Shown here: in pieces, positions 1 to 9,043 of the stretch
Position numbering within the stretch: the first letter of the stretch is position 1
Layout of the letters: every line of letters begins with the position of its first letter
NCBI GenBank assembly: GCA_046349935.1
Contig: JAXMBK010000003.1
Span: forward strand, 682,001-746,000
Source of the DNA: CAIXSC01 sp046349935
GTDB taxonomy: Bacteria; Planctomycetota; Planctomycetia; Pirellulales; Pirellulaceae
Length of the DNA: 64,000 bases
Direction: 5' to 3'
Notes under the pieces: generated by a model
What the model was told of the DNA's origin: nothing
Database searches by the model: none
The model's input: the letters and a program-made list of their open reading frames with translations, nothing else
Program-made: the position numbers and the translations under genes

Positions 1-1755
1 CGCTTGCTCAAGAAGCCAACGGGCCAAAGGATCGGCCGCCTGCGACGTCGCCAGCATGCGGCGCACTGCTTCTCGGTCTCCGCGCATCCATGCCTCCACC
101 GCGCGATCGCTCGCCGCGCACCATGCGCGGACATCGACGTCGCGCGGATAGTCGTGACGCGACACTAATTGCCACACGTCCACCGGCGACTCAAAGCCGG
201 CCGGCACGACTCGCGCCACGCGACGAACATACGCTGCGCTGGTTGCCAGCGAGTCGCGCACCGCGTTCGCCGTTGCGTCATCAATCAGCAACGGCAAGGA
301 GAACGTCTTCGTGAGCGTCTCCAAGCGCGACGCACGATTGACGACCGGGCCGAAGACGGTGACTTTGACTTGATCCACTGTGCCGATCCGCCCGGCCACC
401 GCGCGGCCTGTCGCAATCCCCACTCCCGCGCGAAAGCCCGCCAACAATCGTCCCGGTTGAGACGCGAACGAAGTGAATGCCTCGTGGATCGCCAACGCCG
501 CTCGACACGCTCGTTCGGCCCCGTCGTGCTGCGGCAACGGCCAGCCCCAGAACCCCATCGCCGCATCGCCATGAAAGTCGCCGATCACGCCGCCTTCCGC
601 CAGAATCGGGTGCGTCATCACCCCCAGCGCTTCGCTGATCCGTTCCAACAACAGCCGCAGGTCGTCGCTCAATTCTTCCGACGCCCGCGAAAAGCCCCGC
701 AAGTCGCAAAACAGAACCGTCGCATCGGTCTCGCGCGGCGCCAGTGCAACATCGACGTCTTGGTCGCGAATCGCGTCCAACACTTTCGGAGAAAAGAAGC
801 GCCGCAGCGCCGACTGCCGCCGCACCCAACGCTGCGTCTCGCGCATCCGCCCCGCCGTCGTCGCCGCTAATTCGACGAACTTCACGTCGTCGACCAACCC
901 TTCCCCCCAAGACTCGCAATCCCCCTCGCCGCTGACGTATAACAGCCACTCGCGCGACGCATCCCCGACCAGCGGAGCGGCGATGGCCCAGGTGCGACGC
1001 GGCGCTGCCGAATCGTCAACCGCCCGCAACTCTCTGTCCGACGCCAACTCCGTCGACTCGTCCTCCCAGTCTGTCCAGTGATGGAGCACGGTCGCTTTCG
1101 ACTGCAGCGCTTCGCGCAACAAGGCGGCGGGCGGAGTCACCGGCCGCGATGCGGCCGTCGGCCCTCGTCGATCCCAATGCCGAACCTGCAAACGCTGCTC
1201 CAACGGCAGATCGGTTCCGTCCGCGACGCGCGGCGCCACCAGCGCCGCAATGTCGGCCCGTACGACGCCCGCCAACGCGAGACTCACCAGTTGCGACGCC
1301 CAGTCTTCGTCCGATACGGCCGTCGACAAGCTTTCCGAGAGTCGCGCCAGCACCTCCAGTCGCTCGTCCGGCTTCAGGAACGAACGTCGACGCAGCGCAT
1401 GGGAATCAAACTCGCGCCGCTGGGTCGCCGCATGCGGCAATTCGGCTGCAATTGAGACTTGCGGATCATCCAACGCCAGCGTCGTCGAGCCGACGACGAA
1501 CGACTCCCCCGACCGCATCGTGAATTCCGACGCCGCCCGGCCGCGGAAGAACACGGGGTTTCTTGCCTCCGGCACCCGGCGCACATGCAGCCGTTCGCCG
1601 TCGTAGCGCAACCAGACATGCAGACGCGAGACATGCGGATCCCAGTCCAATTCCCACCCGTCGGCCGTTCGGCCGACGACGAGCTCGACGTCGAGCGGCA
1701 GCGGGCGACGCCAGCCGGCGGCGGGAGCGGGAGCGGCGGCGACAAGGTAAGCCAT
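1..1755 (-). CDS. FHA domain plus class III adenylate/guanylate cyclase protein, C-terminus cut by window edge
   Basis: The frame is open from ATG 1755 to the left edge (585 codons), so the stop lies outside the window. Residues about 20-75 look like an FHA phosphothreonine-binding domain (VVGR near 26-29, SRLH at 43-46). Residues about 120-310 are GAF-like. A class III cyclase domain follows, with metal aspartates D351 (FCDLRGFS) and D397 (HGDAAMGFWG) and the transition-state pair N473/R477 (VVNRASRLE). The substrate-selecting positions are unusual: the usual Lys is D393 and the usual Asp/Thr is P470. The predicted role is nucleotide-second-messenger signalling with phospho-peptide sensing. 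There is no membrane segment in the visible part. The fold call is firm; which nucleotide it cyclises, if any, is open. Confidence 0.85.
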   Translation of the reverse strand, partial: MAYLVAAAPAPAAGWRRPLPLDVELVVGRTADGWELDWDPHVSRLHVWLRYDGERLHVRRVPEARNPVFFRGRAASEFTMRSGESFVVGSTTLALDDPQVSIAAELPHAATQRREFDSHALRRRSFLKPDERLEVLARLSESLSTAVSDEDWASQLVSLALAGVVRADIAALVAPRVADGTDLPLEQRLQVRHWDRRGPTAASRPVTPPAALLREALQSKATVLHHWTDWEDESTELASDRELRAVDDSAAPRRTWAIAAPLVGDASREWLLYVSGEGDCESWGEGLVDDVKFVELAATTAGRMRETQRWVRRQSALRRFFSPKVLDAIRDQDVDVALAPRETDATVLFCDLRGFSRASEELSDDLRLLLERISEALGVMTHPILAEGGVIGDFHGDAAMGFWGWPLPQHDGAERACRAALAIHEAFTSFASQPGRLLAGFRAGVGIATGRAVAGRIGTVDQVKVTVFGPVVNRASRLETLTKTFSLPLLIDDATANAVRDSLATSAAYVRRVARVVPAGFESPVDVWQLVSRHDYPRDVDVRAWCAASDRAVEAWMRGDREAVRRMLATSQAADPLARWLLEQA

Positions 1756-1886
1756 GGCGAGAGACTAGTCGACGAGCGGCGATCGAGGCAAGTTCGACAT
1801 TCGCAAGTTCGCCATGCTCGCCGATCTCGCCGCGCCGACCGCTTCGTCCTAGCCTTCCCAGACTAGCAACCAGCGTGAAACTCGCG

Positions 1887-1915
1887 TTGGGGCTCTCCGC
1901 GGCCTTCGCTATACT
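1887..1915 (+). promoter_or_regulatory. Putative sigma70-type promoter for the lipoprotein/GT9 pair
   Basis: TTGGGG (1887-1892), a 17-bp spacer and TATACT (1910-1915), upstream of the ATG at 1960. Read by eye only. Confidence 0.4.
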
Positions 1916-1959
1916 CCGCCCGCAAGCGCGACATCAGCGGAGGAAGCGAAGTCGCACGG

Positions 1960-3003
1960 ATGGCGATGGCTTTGAGGGTCATGATGACCGAGTGGATGCG
2001 TCAGTTCAGCACGGCAGGCGGCAAATTGCTCGCAGGAGCGATCCTGCTGAGTCTTGCGCTGACGGGTTGCGGATCGACGAAAAGCCGCACGGCGACTGAG
2101 CAGCTATTGATGTCGGACGCCGTCGATCGCGCGATCGCTCAAATCGACTTCTCGGAACTGGCCGGCCAGAAGGTCTTCTTCGACGTTAAGTACATCGTCA
2201 ACACGAAGGACCCGCAGTTTCTGGGGAACCAGAAAGGGCTGGGATTTGTGAATGCCGAGTACATCGTGAGTTCGTTGCGGCAACAGATGGTGGCCGCCGA
2301 CCTGCGACTTCAAGAGAAGCTCGAGGAAGCCGACTTCGTCGTCGAGGCTCGGTTGGGCGCCGTAGGCGTGGACAACAACGAAGTGGTGTGGGGCATTCCC
2401 GCCAGCGCGCCGCTGAGTTCGGCGGCGTCGGTGATGTTCAACGGCACGCCGATACCGGCGCTCCCTGAGATTTCGGTGGCTCGCAAGAACATCCAGCTTG
2501 GCGCCGCCAAAGTCGGCGTATTCGCTTACGACCGTCGGACTCGTCAACCCGTGTGGCAAGCGGGCATCTCGCAAGCGACCAGCGACGCGCGTGATTCGTG
2601 GGTGCTCGGCGTCGGCCCTTTCCAGCGCGGCACGATCTACAAAGACGGAACGAAGTTCGCCGGTGCAAACTTCCGAGTGCCCGGGCTCACGAAGCTTCCG
2701 CCGGTCGATCCCGAAACGGATGCAACGATCAATCCGAGTGCGCCGACGCCGCCTGCGGACCCGCTCGCGGTGTACTCGGAGGAACATGTGTTCCGCAAAC
2801 CAGACTCACTCGTAAAGCAAGCGGGAACGGAACAGCCCGCTGCGCAAGGCGCTGCGCCTCCCGCGAGCGGCCCGGCGCCGACGTCGACCGCCGGCGAACC
2901 GAAGGCGCTCGCGACGCCGCCCGCCGCTCCGGTCCCTCCAACGTCGACGCCGACGCCTGCTCCCACACCCGCTCCCGTTCCCAACTCAGGAACTCCGAAA
3001 TGA
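1960..3003 (+). CDS. Lipoprotein, DUF6655-like
   Basis: A 347-residue protein with a signal peptide and lipobox (SLALTGCGS, Cys near residue 33), so probably an outer-membrane or periplasm-facing lipoprotein. The body (about 45-245) resembles the planctomycete DUF6655 family: it begins LLMSDAVDRAI and contains VFFDVKYI and WVLGVGPFQRG. The last 100 residues are a Pro/Ala/Thr-rich tail, probably unstructured. AGGAAG lies about 13 nt before ATG 1960; in-frame ATGs at 1966 and 1981 are alternatives, and 1981 would give a more usual signal-peptide length. The stop overlaps the next gene's start (ATGA), suggesting translational coupling to the glycosyltransferase. The biochemical function is unknown. 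Confidence 0.8.
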   Translation: MAMALRVMMTEWMRQFSTAGGKLLAGAILLSLALTGCGSTKSRTATEQLLMSDAVDRAIAQIDFSELAGQKVFFDVKYIVNTKDPQFLGNQKGLGFVNAEYIVSSLRQQMVAADLRLQEKLEEADFVVEARLGAVGVDNNEVVWGIPASAPLSSAASVMFNGTPIPALPEISVARKNIQLGAAKVGVFAYDRRTRQPVWQAGISQATSDARDSWVLGVGPFQRGTIYKDGTKFAGANFRVPGLTKLPPVDPETDATINPSAPTPPADPLAVYSEEHVFRKPDSLVKQAGTEQPAAQGAAPPASGPAPTSTAGEPKALATPPAAPVPPTSTPTPAPTPAPVPNSGTPK

Positions 3004-4040
3004 CCGTGGCCGCGAATGCCCGCGTCCTCCTCGTGCGACTCAGCGCCATCGGCGACTGCTTGCTCACTCTGCCGATGGCCTGTGCGATCAAGGCCAAGTA
3101 TCCCCATTCGCAGCTGACCTGGGTCGTCGAACGCGCGGCCGCCAGCTTGCTTGAAGGGCACGCCGCGATCGACCGACTGATTGTGTTGCCGAAGCAGTGG
3201 TACAAGTCGCCGCGCGAGATTTGGAAGCTGCGGCAGACGCTGCGTGCGAGCCGCTTTGACGTCGCATTTGATCCGCAAAGTCTGACCAAGAGCGCGGCGA
3301 TCGCGTGGTTGTCGGGAACGGCTCGGCGCTACAGCCTCGCGCATCCTTACGGCCGCGAGTTGGCATTGTGGCTCACGCCGACGTTGATCGAAACAACGCA
3401 TGAGCATGTCGTCGATCGACAATTGGAGATGCTGCACGCCATCGGCATTCGCTGGCCGCAGGCCCGGTTCGATTTGCCGATCAACGAGCCCGCACAAGCG
3501 AGCGTCGCCAGTTGGCTCGATAAGTCGCCCTGCGCGTCAGGATTTGTCTGCATCAATCCGGGCGCCACGTGGCGATCGCGGCTCTGGGAGATGGATCGCT
3601 TCGGCAAAGTGGCCGCGCAGCTCGGCGCACGCCACGGCGTCCCGTCGCTCGTCGTCTGGGGCTCGAACGACGAGCGCGAATGGGCGGAGACGATCGTCCG
3701 TCATTCAGAGGGCCAGGCGATCGCCGCGCCGCGAACGTCGCTGGTCGAATTGGCCGCCGTGCTGCGGCGTGCGACGTTTTATCTGGGCGGCGACACGGGA
3801 CCCATGCACTTGGCCGTCGCCGTCGGCGCTCCTTGCGTCGCCCTCTACGGTTCCACGCGTCCCGAAAACTCGGGCCCCTATGGTGCACAGCACATCGTGT
3901 TGCAGTCGTATTATCAAGCGGGCACCAGTCGACAACGACGCTCGGCCGACAACGACGCCATGCGGGCCATCACCGTCGAAAAGGTCGTCGAAGCGTGCGA
4001 ACAAATGCTCGCCCGCGACGCGCGTTCGTCCGCCGCCTAG
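3000..4040 (+). CDS. Glycosyltransferase family 9 (heptosyltransferase-like)
   Basis: A 346-residue GT-B protein of the LPS heptosyltransferase family. The N-terminus reads VLLVRLSAIGDCLLTLP, the usual acceptor-side start (LxxxxGDxxxxxP). The C-terminal donor site has INPGATWRSRLWE (about 183-195) and GGDTGPMHLA (about 262-271). It probably adds a heptose or related sugar to lipopolysaccharide or another surface glycan at the inner membrane. The ATG at 3000 overlaps the upstream TGA by ATGA. The frame stays open well upstream, so the start rests on the overlap and on family length. The exact sugar cannot be read from sequence. Confidence 0.9.
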   Translation: MTVAANARVLLVRLSAIGDCLLTLPMACAIKAKYPHSQLTWVVERAAASLLEGHAAIDRLIVLPKQWYKSPREIWKLRQTLRASRFDVAFDPQSLTKSAAIAWLSGTARRYSLAHPYGRELALWLTPTLIETTHEHVVDRQLEMLHAIGIRWPQARFDLPINEPAQASVASWLDKSPCASGFVCINPGATWRSRLWEMDRFGKVAAQLGARHGVPSLVVWGSNDEREWAETIVRHSEGQAIAAPRTSLVELAAVLRRATFYLGGDTGPMHLAVAVGAPCVALYGSTRPENSGPYGAQHIVLQSYYQAGTSRQRRSADNDAMRAITVEKVVEACEQMLARDARSSAA

Positions 4041-4072
4041 TCGGGCGCCTAGTCGGGCGCGGTGGAGCTCAA

Positions 4073-4289
4073 GTAGGGTGGGCCAAGCGGAACGCGCGGG
4101 CCCACCGATCGCAAGTCGCCACGCGTCAAGCCGCCTCCTCGCGTCGCCGCTCCCGCCCTATCTCGTCGCGACTTTCTACACTCTACTTTCTACTTGCGGT
4201 GCAACCGGTGGGCCCGCGCTGCGCTTGGCCCACCCTACGGATGCTTGCCGTGCAGGCGGTGGGCCGGCGCTGCGCTCGGCCCACCCTAC
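4073..4289. repeat. Family B dispersed repeat, composite copy with terminal inverted repeats
   Basis: GTAGGGTGGGCCAAGCG (4073-4089) recurs inverted at 4222-4238, giving a 17-bp terminal inverted repeat. Between them is a pyrimidine-rich TTTCTAC-type stretch (about 4172-4193). A further half-copy lies at 4258-4289. A related copy, also with a GTAGAAA-rich part, is at 35607-35740. It occupies most of the gap between the GT9 stop and the sulfatase start. Confidence 0.85.
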
Positions 4290-4321
4290 GGATGTGGGGC
4301 TGCGAGACGGGAGATGCGGAG

Positions 4322-5863
4322 ATGATGATTCGAGGCTGTTCGCTGTTGATTTTCATTGCCGTCGTGTGGGGCGCGGGGGCGAATGCTGGGGCTGCGAACC
4401 GAGATCGTCCGAACATCGTGCTCATCCTGGCCGACGACTTGGGCTACGGCGACGTCGGCTGCTACAACCCGCAGGCGAAGGCGCCGACGCCGCACCTTGA
4501 CCAGTTGGCTCGAGAGGGCATGCGATTCACCGACGCGCATAGCCCCGCGACCGTCTGCACGCCGACTCGCTATAGCCTGATGACGGGACAGATGGCCTTT
4601 CGAGTTCCTCGCGGCGGAACCGTGTTCACGGGGGCCGGCGGACCGTCGCTGATCGCCCCCGGCCGCTTGACGCTGCCGGCCATGCTGAAACAGCAAGGCT
4701 ACGCCACCGCGGCGTTCGGCAAGTGGCATGTCGGCTGGACGTTTCGCGACCACGCCGGCGCGCCGCTTCACGACGGCAGACTGGAAGCCGTGCACCGCAT
4801 TGATTTCACGCGCAAAGTGGAAGGCGGTCCGCTGGACCATGGCTTCGAACGCTTCTTCGGCACCGCTTGCTGCCCGACCACCGATTGGCTGTATGCGTTC
4901 ATCGACGGCGATCGCATTCCCACTCCGCCTACCGGCCCCGTCGACAAAGCGAAGCTGCCCAAGCATCCCTATGCGGACGATTGCCGCCCAGGACTCATCG
5001 CACCCGATTTCCCGATGCAGGAAGTCGATGCGGTGTTCTTGCGGAAGAGCCGCGAGTTCTTGGACGAGCATCTCCGTAAGTCGCCCGAGCAGCCATTCTT
5101 CCTGTATCTGGCGACGCAATCCGCCCACTTGCCGTCGTTTGCGAGCCCCGCGTTTCACGGTAAGACGCAAGCAGGACCACATGGAGACTTCCTCTTCGAA
5201 TTGGATCACCATGTGGGCGAACTGCTGTCGCACCTCGAACGACTGGGCGTCGCCGACAACACGCTAGTCATCTTCACCAGCGACAACGGCCCGGAGACGA
5301 CGAGCGTGATTCACATGCGAGCCGATCATCAACACGACGGCGCTCGACCGTGGCGCGGCATGAAGCGCGACAATTGGGAAGGAGGGCACCGAGTGCCGCT
5401 GATCGTGCGCTGGCCGGCGCGAGTGAAACCGGGAACCGTCAGCGACCAGGTTGTCTCATTGACGGACATCATGGCGACCGTGGCGGCGATCACCGGCGCG
5501 GAATTACCGCGGGAAGCCGCCGAGGATAGCTTCAATCTGCTCCCCGTGTTCGACGGCGCGGCGACCGCCCCGAGTCGTCCCTATTTGCTCACCCAGGCCT
5601 TCGGCGGCGCCGCGACGCTCTCGATTCGCCGCGGCGATTGGAAATACCTCGACCACCGCGGTTCGGGCGGCAACCACTACAACACGCCGGGCCTGAAACC
5701 GTTCGCTCTTCCCGATGCCGCCCCCGACGCACCGGGCCAGCTTTACAATCTGGCCGACGATCCGGGTGAAACGACGAACCTGTATGAGAAACGCCCTGAA
5801 GTTGTCGCCGAGCTGAAGCAACTTCTCGAGCAATCCAAGGCCGCCGGACGTAGCCGGCCGTAG
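4322..5863 (+). CDS. Secreted sulfatase (arylsulfatase type, formylglycine-dependent)
   Basis: A 513-residue alkaline-phosphatase-superfamily sulfatase exported by an N-terminal signal peptide (about 1-25). The mature part begins RPNIVLILADDLGYGD, with the metal aspartates at D38/D39. The sulfatase signature CTPTR places the cysteine to be converted to formylglycine at C79. GKWHVGW and FTSDNGPE supply further active-site Lys/His and Asp/Asn. It probably desulfates polysaccharides in the periplasm or outside. GGGAG precedes ATG 4322 at a good distance; the much longer open frame upstream passes through repeat B and is not real. No sulfatase-maturing enzyme is in the window. The substrate is unknown. 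Confidence 0.93.
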   Translation: MMIRGCSLLIFIAVVWGAGANAGAANRDRPNIVLILADDLGYGDVGCYNPQAKAPTPHLDQLAREGMRFTDAHSPATVCTPTRYSLMTGQMAFRVPRGGTVFTGAGGPSLIAPGRLTLPAMLKQQGYATAAFGKWHVGWTFRDHAGAPLHDGRLEAVHRIDFTRKVEGGPLDHGFERFFGTACCPTTDWLYAFIDGDRIPTPPTGPVDKAKLPKHPYADDCRPGLIAPDFPMQEVDAVFLRKSREFLDEHLRKSPEQPFFLYLATQSAHLPSFASPAFHGKTQAGPHGDFLFELDHHVGELLSHLERLGVADNTLVIFTSDNGPETTSVIHMRADHQHDGARPWRGMKRDNWEGGHRVPLIVRWPARVKPGTVSDQVVSLTDIMATVAAITGAELPREAAEDSFNLLPVFDGAATAPSRPYLLTQAFGGAATLSIRRGDWKYLDHRGSGGNHYNTPGLKPFALPDAAPDAPGQLYNLADDPGETTNLYEKRPEVVAELKQLLEQSKAAGRSRP

Positions 5864-5976
5864 TCGTGGATGCCGCTGCGTCAGAAGCGGCGAGAAGGGC
5901 GGAAGCTGGGACGGTGGATCGACGTTGCGGGTCGCGGCGATCAGGTACAGGCGATTTTGTACGGGCGATTCTGTAC

Positions 5977-6004
5977 AGTGGACCGGCGGAGCGGTCCACT
6001 ACTA
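5977..6004. repeat. Family D palindromic repeat at the SH3-protein stop codon
   Basis: AGTGGACCG (5977-5985) and CGGTCCACT (5992-6000) form a perfect 9-bp stem between two convergent genes. On the minus strand the repeat reads TAGTAGTGGACC and provides two in-frame TAG stops to the SH3 gene (6004-6002 and 6001-5999). Confidence 0.85.
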
Positions 6005-7564
6005 TTGCACTCGGCTGGCTTGGCGGTCGAGGTCGATGATGCGGTGCGCCGTGATGTGGGGGGCGTTGAGCGTCGGGACGGCGCCCTTCTGGCCGTAAAG
6101 CCCCACGCGCTTCCGCTCGTAACGATGCAGATTCAATCCGGGCGACGGCGTGATGTACTGCAGCACCTTGCCCTGGTCGTCCAAGAGTGCATAGGGAGGC
6201 GCGACTTTCTTCGTCGAGTGCACCGGCACCAGCCAGCCGGTGCCGTCGAAGCGCGGCTCAATCTGCGGCGACGCCGCGTTCGCCGCCGGCGCTCCGACGC
6301 CGCTGTTGAACGTACGCATGAACGACGACCAACCCTGCGCCACCAGCCCCGTCCCCACGGGATTCGGGCTGGTCGAATCGAGCGCCGGAACCGAGAGCCC
6401 TGACATGCCGATCGGTCCCGCTCCAGACGGCGTCCCCGGCGACGCGCCGCCCAAGAAACTGGCCGGCCCGCTCGGCGCCGCAGCCGCCGTCATCGTCGCC
6501 GGTAAACTCGAACTCCGCTCGGCACGAATGTGCCGCTGCTGTAAGTCTTCAAACTCTTCAATCTTGTCGAGCATCAAGCGAGCTTTGCCTCGCTCCAGCG
6601 GCGTCGCCCCGCGCTCCACCAACGCCTCGGCGCTCGCCCGCAACGGCGCCAGATTCCACAGCCCAGGATCTTGCGTGCTGAGCTGCGTGAGCTGCAACGT
6701 GAGATCTTCCAGGCCGCGCGACAGTTCGGGCGACGTCGGCGGCGCAGGCACGTCTTGCGCCGCCGCACTATCCACCGCGTCAAAGCGACGCGGTTGACGA
6801 GCGGCCGCACGCGGCGACCACTCGCTGCGATACTGCACCGGCGTCACGCCCGCATCGCGTTCCGCACGGCCGCCGCGCGAGTCGGCTCGACGCACCGGCG
6901 TTTCGGCCGCAACCGTCCGCGCTTCGCGGTCGCGCGACATCGGTTCTTCCGCCCCGTCGCTTTCCAGCGACGCGCCGTCGGCGGTCGCCAGCGGCGTCTC
7001 TTCTCCCGTCGGGCGACGTCGCTGCACATCGTCCGCGTGGATGTATCGAAACTCGCCGTTCGGCGGTGCGATCTGGTACCAGGTCTCGTTCGTCCCCTTC
7101 TTGTCGTCGCTCAGTTCGCGATGCCCTAGCACGACGACTCGCTCGCCGCGATCCAGCGTCACTTGCCAACGATGGTCGGCTACCGTCTCGACGCGGCTGC
7201 CGATCCAGGACACGGCGTCGTCCGCCACCACGCGCGCCGACCGATCCCCCACGGCGACATGCAGTTTCTGCGCAGGAACCCAACTGAAGCTTTTCTCCGG
7301 CGGTCGAATTGCCAGCCAACCGCCCGGCTCGCGGCCATGTACTTCGAGCGGAATTCCGGCCGGCAACAGATCGGTCGCGTAAAAAGCTTCCCCCGGCCCG
7401 CTCAGGACCGGTGCGTCGTCGGCGGCGGTGTAGACCGTGTAGGGAAATCGATCCTTCGCCCAGGCCGTCGTCCGCGACAGGCCGCCGCCGATCGCTCCCG
7501 CCCAGATTACTCCGGCGAGCAACCACGTAACGCCCATTTGCAGTCGACGGAATTGATTGACCAT
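6002..7564 (-). CDS. Exported SH3-domain protein with long disordered linker
   Basis: A 520-residue protein with an N-terminal hydrophobic segment (about 8-28) acting as signal peptide or anchor. Residues about 40-190 hold two bacterial SH3-like repeats (FPYTVYTAADDAPVLSGPGE; WYQIAPPNGEFRYIHADDV). Residues 195-280 are low-complexity and Arg/Glu/Ala-rich. A helical segment follows (about 290-365), then a short C-terminal domain (about 440-515) containing PRFDGTGWLVPVHS. SH3b domains often bind cell-wall peptides, so an envelope role is plausible. ATG 7564 gives a clean signal sequence. The stop comes from repeat D. No catalytic motif is visible. Confidence 0.75.
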   Translation of the reverse strand: MVNQFRRLQMGVTWLLAGVIWAGAIGGGLSRTTAWAKDRFPYTVYTAADDAPVLSGPGEAFYATDLLPAGIPLEVHGREPGGWLAIRPPEKSFSWVPAQKLHVAVGDRSARVVADDAVSWIGSRVETVADHRWQVTLDRGERVVVLGHRELSDDKKGTNETWYQIAPPNGEFRYIHADDVQRRRPTGEETPLATADGASLESDGAEEPMSRDREARTVAAETPVRRADSRGGRAERDAGVTPVQYRSEWSPRAAARQPRRFDAVDSAAAQDVPAPPTSPELSRGLEDLTLQLTQLSTQDPGLWNLAPLRASAEALVERGATPLERGKARLMLDKIEEFEDLQQRHIRAERSSSLPATMTAAAAPSGPASFLGGASPGTPSGAGPIGMSGLSVPALDSTSPNPVGTGLVAQGWSSFMRTFNSGVGAPAANAASPQIEPRFDGTGWLVPVHSTKKVAPPYALLDDQGKVLQYITPSPGLNLHRYERKRVGLYGQKGAVPTLNAPHITAHRIIDLDRQASRVQ

Positions 7565-7715
7565 GGCATCCCTACCTATCGAGTAACGCAGTCGCCTACG
7601 GATTCAGGGGCGTATACCGCGCGCCGTGAGCGCAAGACAATAGCAATCCGCGCCGCTCGTCCCAGCGACGGTGCAGCAACAGGCGAGTCTGGGAAAGATG
7701 TAGAAGGAGCAGACC

Positions 7716-8669
7716 ATGCAGAGCGGACGTCGTGCGAGTATTTCCTCCCTCCCCTTACTACTCGCGACGAGTTTCCTCCTCGCGTCCTTCGGCAGCCTCT
7801 CCGTCGGCCATTCGACCGCGCGGGGTCAAACGCCTGGCGGCGAAGGCGACGGAAAACTGCGGATCATCGTGTTCGGCGCACATCCGGACGACGCGGAATT
7901 CAAAGCGGGCGGCACCGCCGCCAAATGGGCTCGCCAAGGTCATATCGTCAAATTGGTCTCCGTCACCAACGGCGACATCGGCCACTGGAACATGGCCGGC
8001 GGTCCCCTGGCTCAACGTCGAGCGGCGGAGGCCAAAGCGGCGGCGGAAAAACTGGGCGTCGCGTCCCAAGTACTCGACATCCACGACGGCGAACTGGTCC
8101 CCAGCCTGGAGTACCGCCGGATGATTACGCGCGTCATCCGCGAGTGGCGCGCGGACATCGTGATCGCTCACCGCCCCTGGGACTACCACCCCGATCACCG
8201 TTACGTGGGCGTCTTGGTTCAAGACGCCGCCTTCATGGTCACCGTCCCCTACATCTGCCCCGACGTCCCGCCGCTCAAGAAGAACCCCGTGTTTCTCTAT
8301 TCCAGCGACGGCTTCCAGAAACCGTACCCGTTTCAACCCGACGTCGTCGTGTCGTTGGACGACGTCTTCGACCAAAAGCTGGCCGGATTGCACGAACTAG
8401 AGTCGCAGGTGTATGAGGGGGGCGCGAGCGGCAGCGCGGAATACGTGGCGAACGTGCCGCCCGCCAGCACCCCGGACGCTCGCAAACAATGGCTGCGTCA
8501 ACGCTGGGAAGACCGCCAAGGTCGCGAGGCGACCAAGTACCGCGACGTGCTGATCAAGTGGTACGGCGAAGAACGCGGCAAGGCGGTGCGTTTCGCGGAA
8601 GCTTTCGAAATCTGCGAATATGGCCGCCGTCCGACGAACGACGAACTGCGAATGATGTTCCCGTTCTAA
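7716..8669 (+). CDS. Secreted PIG-L family deacetylase (LmbE-like)
   Basis: A 317-residue zinc-dependent N-acetylglucosaminyl deacetylase-fold protein with a signal peptide (about 1-37). Zinc and catalytic motifs are AHPDDAE (H56, D58, D59) and HPDHR (158-162). The family deacetylates GlcNAc-type groups on small glycoconjugates; export suggests a surface or periplasmic glycan substrate. AGGAG lies 8-12 nt before ATG 7716. Its TAA stop overlaps the TAG stop of the convergent small lipoprotein gene by 3 nt, with no room for a terminator between them. Confidence 0.9.
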   Translation: MQSGRRASISSLPLLLATSFLLASFGSLSVGHSTARGQTPGGEGDGKLRIIVFGAHPDDAEFKAGGTAAKWARQGHIVKLVSVTNGDIGHWNMAGGPLAQRRAAEAKAAAEKLGVASQVLDIHDGELVPSLEYRRMITRVIREWRADIVIAHRPWDYHPDHRYVGVLVQDAAFMVTVPYICPDVPPLKKNPVFLYSSDGFQKPYPFQPDVVVSLDDVFDQKLAGLHELESQVYEGGASGSAEYVANVPPASTPDARKQWLRQRWEDRQGREATKYRDVLIKWYGEERGKAVRFAEAFEICEYGRRPTNDELRMMFPF

Positions 8670-9043
8670 CGTCGACGACTCGACTGCGCCCGTTCAAATT
8701 CCAAGCACGCTCGCTCGGCCGCTTCCCACTCGCCGGCGCGTGCTTGTTCGATCAGCGTCTTGAAGTGGCGATGAGCGGCCTCGGAAAGTTCTCCCTCCGC
8801 TTGCCGCTCGTCGACCGCTTTCTCCACCCCCGTCAGCCACTCGGGATTCCGCGCGGAACAAGCGGTGCGCAGCGACGCCACCAGCTTCAAGTTGGCCGTC
8901 TCGACGACGGGGGGACGACCGCAGCCGCCCAGCCACAGCGCGGCCCCCAGCAACAGCGTCGCGCCTAGCAGCCGCGTCGCGCCGCGCTTCAGCAACCGCG
9001 AGCCGCTCGACGAGCGAACAGCGTTTCGTGCATCGGCTACCAT
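8666..9043 (-). CDS. Small lipoprotein downstream of DUF1559 protein
   Basis: A 125-residue protein with a signal peptide and lipobox (AALWLGGCGR, Cys near residue 42) and a short helical domain rich in Ala, Glu and Arg. ATG 9043 overlaps the end of the DUF1559 gene by 7 nt, so the two are likely translated together. A longer upstream reading of this frame only shadows the DUF1559 gene. The same arrangement (DUF1559 followed by a small lipoprotein) occurs at 22832-24208, suggesting a functional pairing. Function unknown. Confidence 0.75.
   Translation of the reverse strand: MVADARNAVRSSSGSRLLKRGATRLLGATLLLGAALWLGGCGRPPVVETANLKLVASLRTACSARNPEWLTGVEKAVDERQAEGELSEAAHRHFKTLIEQARAGEWEAAERACLEFERAQSSRRR

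Noticed and set aside
4243..4321. N-terminal extension of the sulfatase (frame open from 3569)
   Set aside because: It would translate repeat B and part of the GT9 gene; the signal peptide and Shine-Dalgarno fix the start at 4322.
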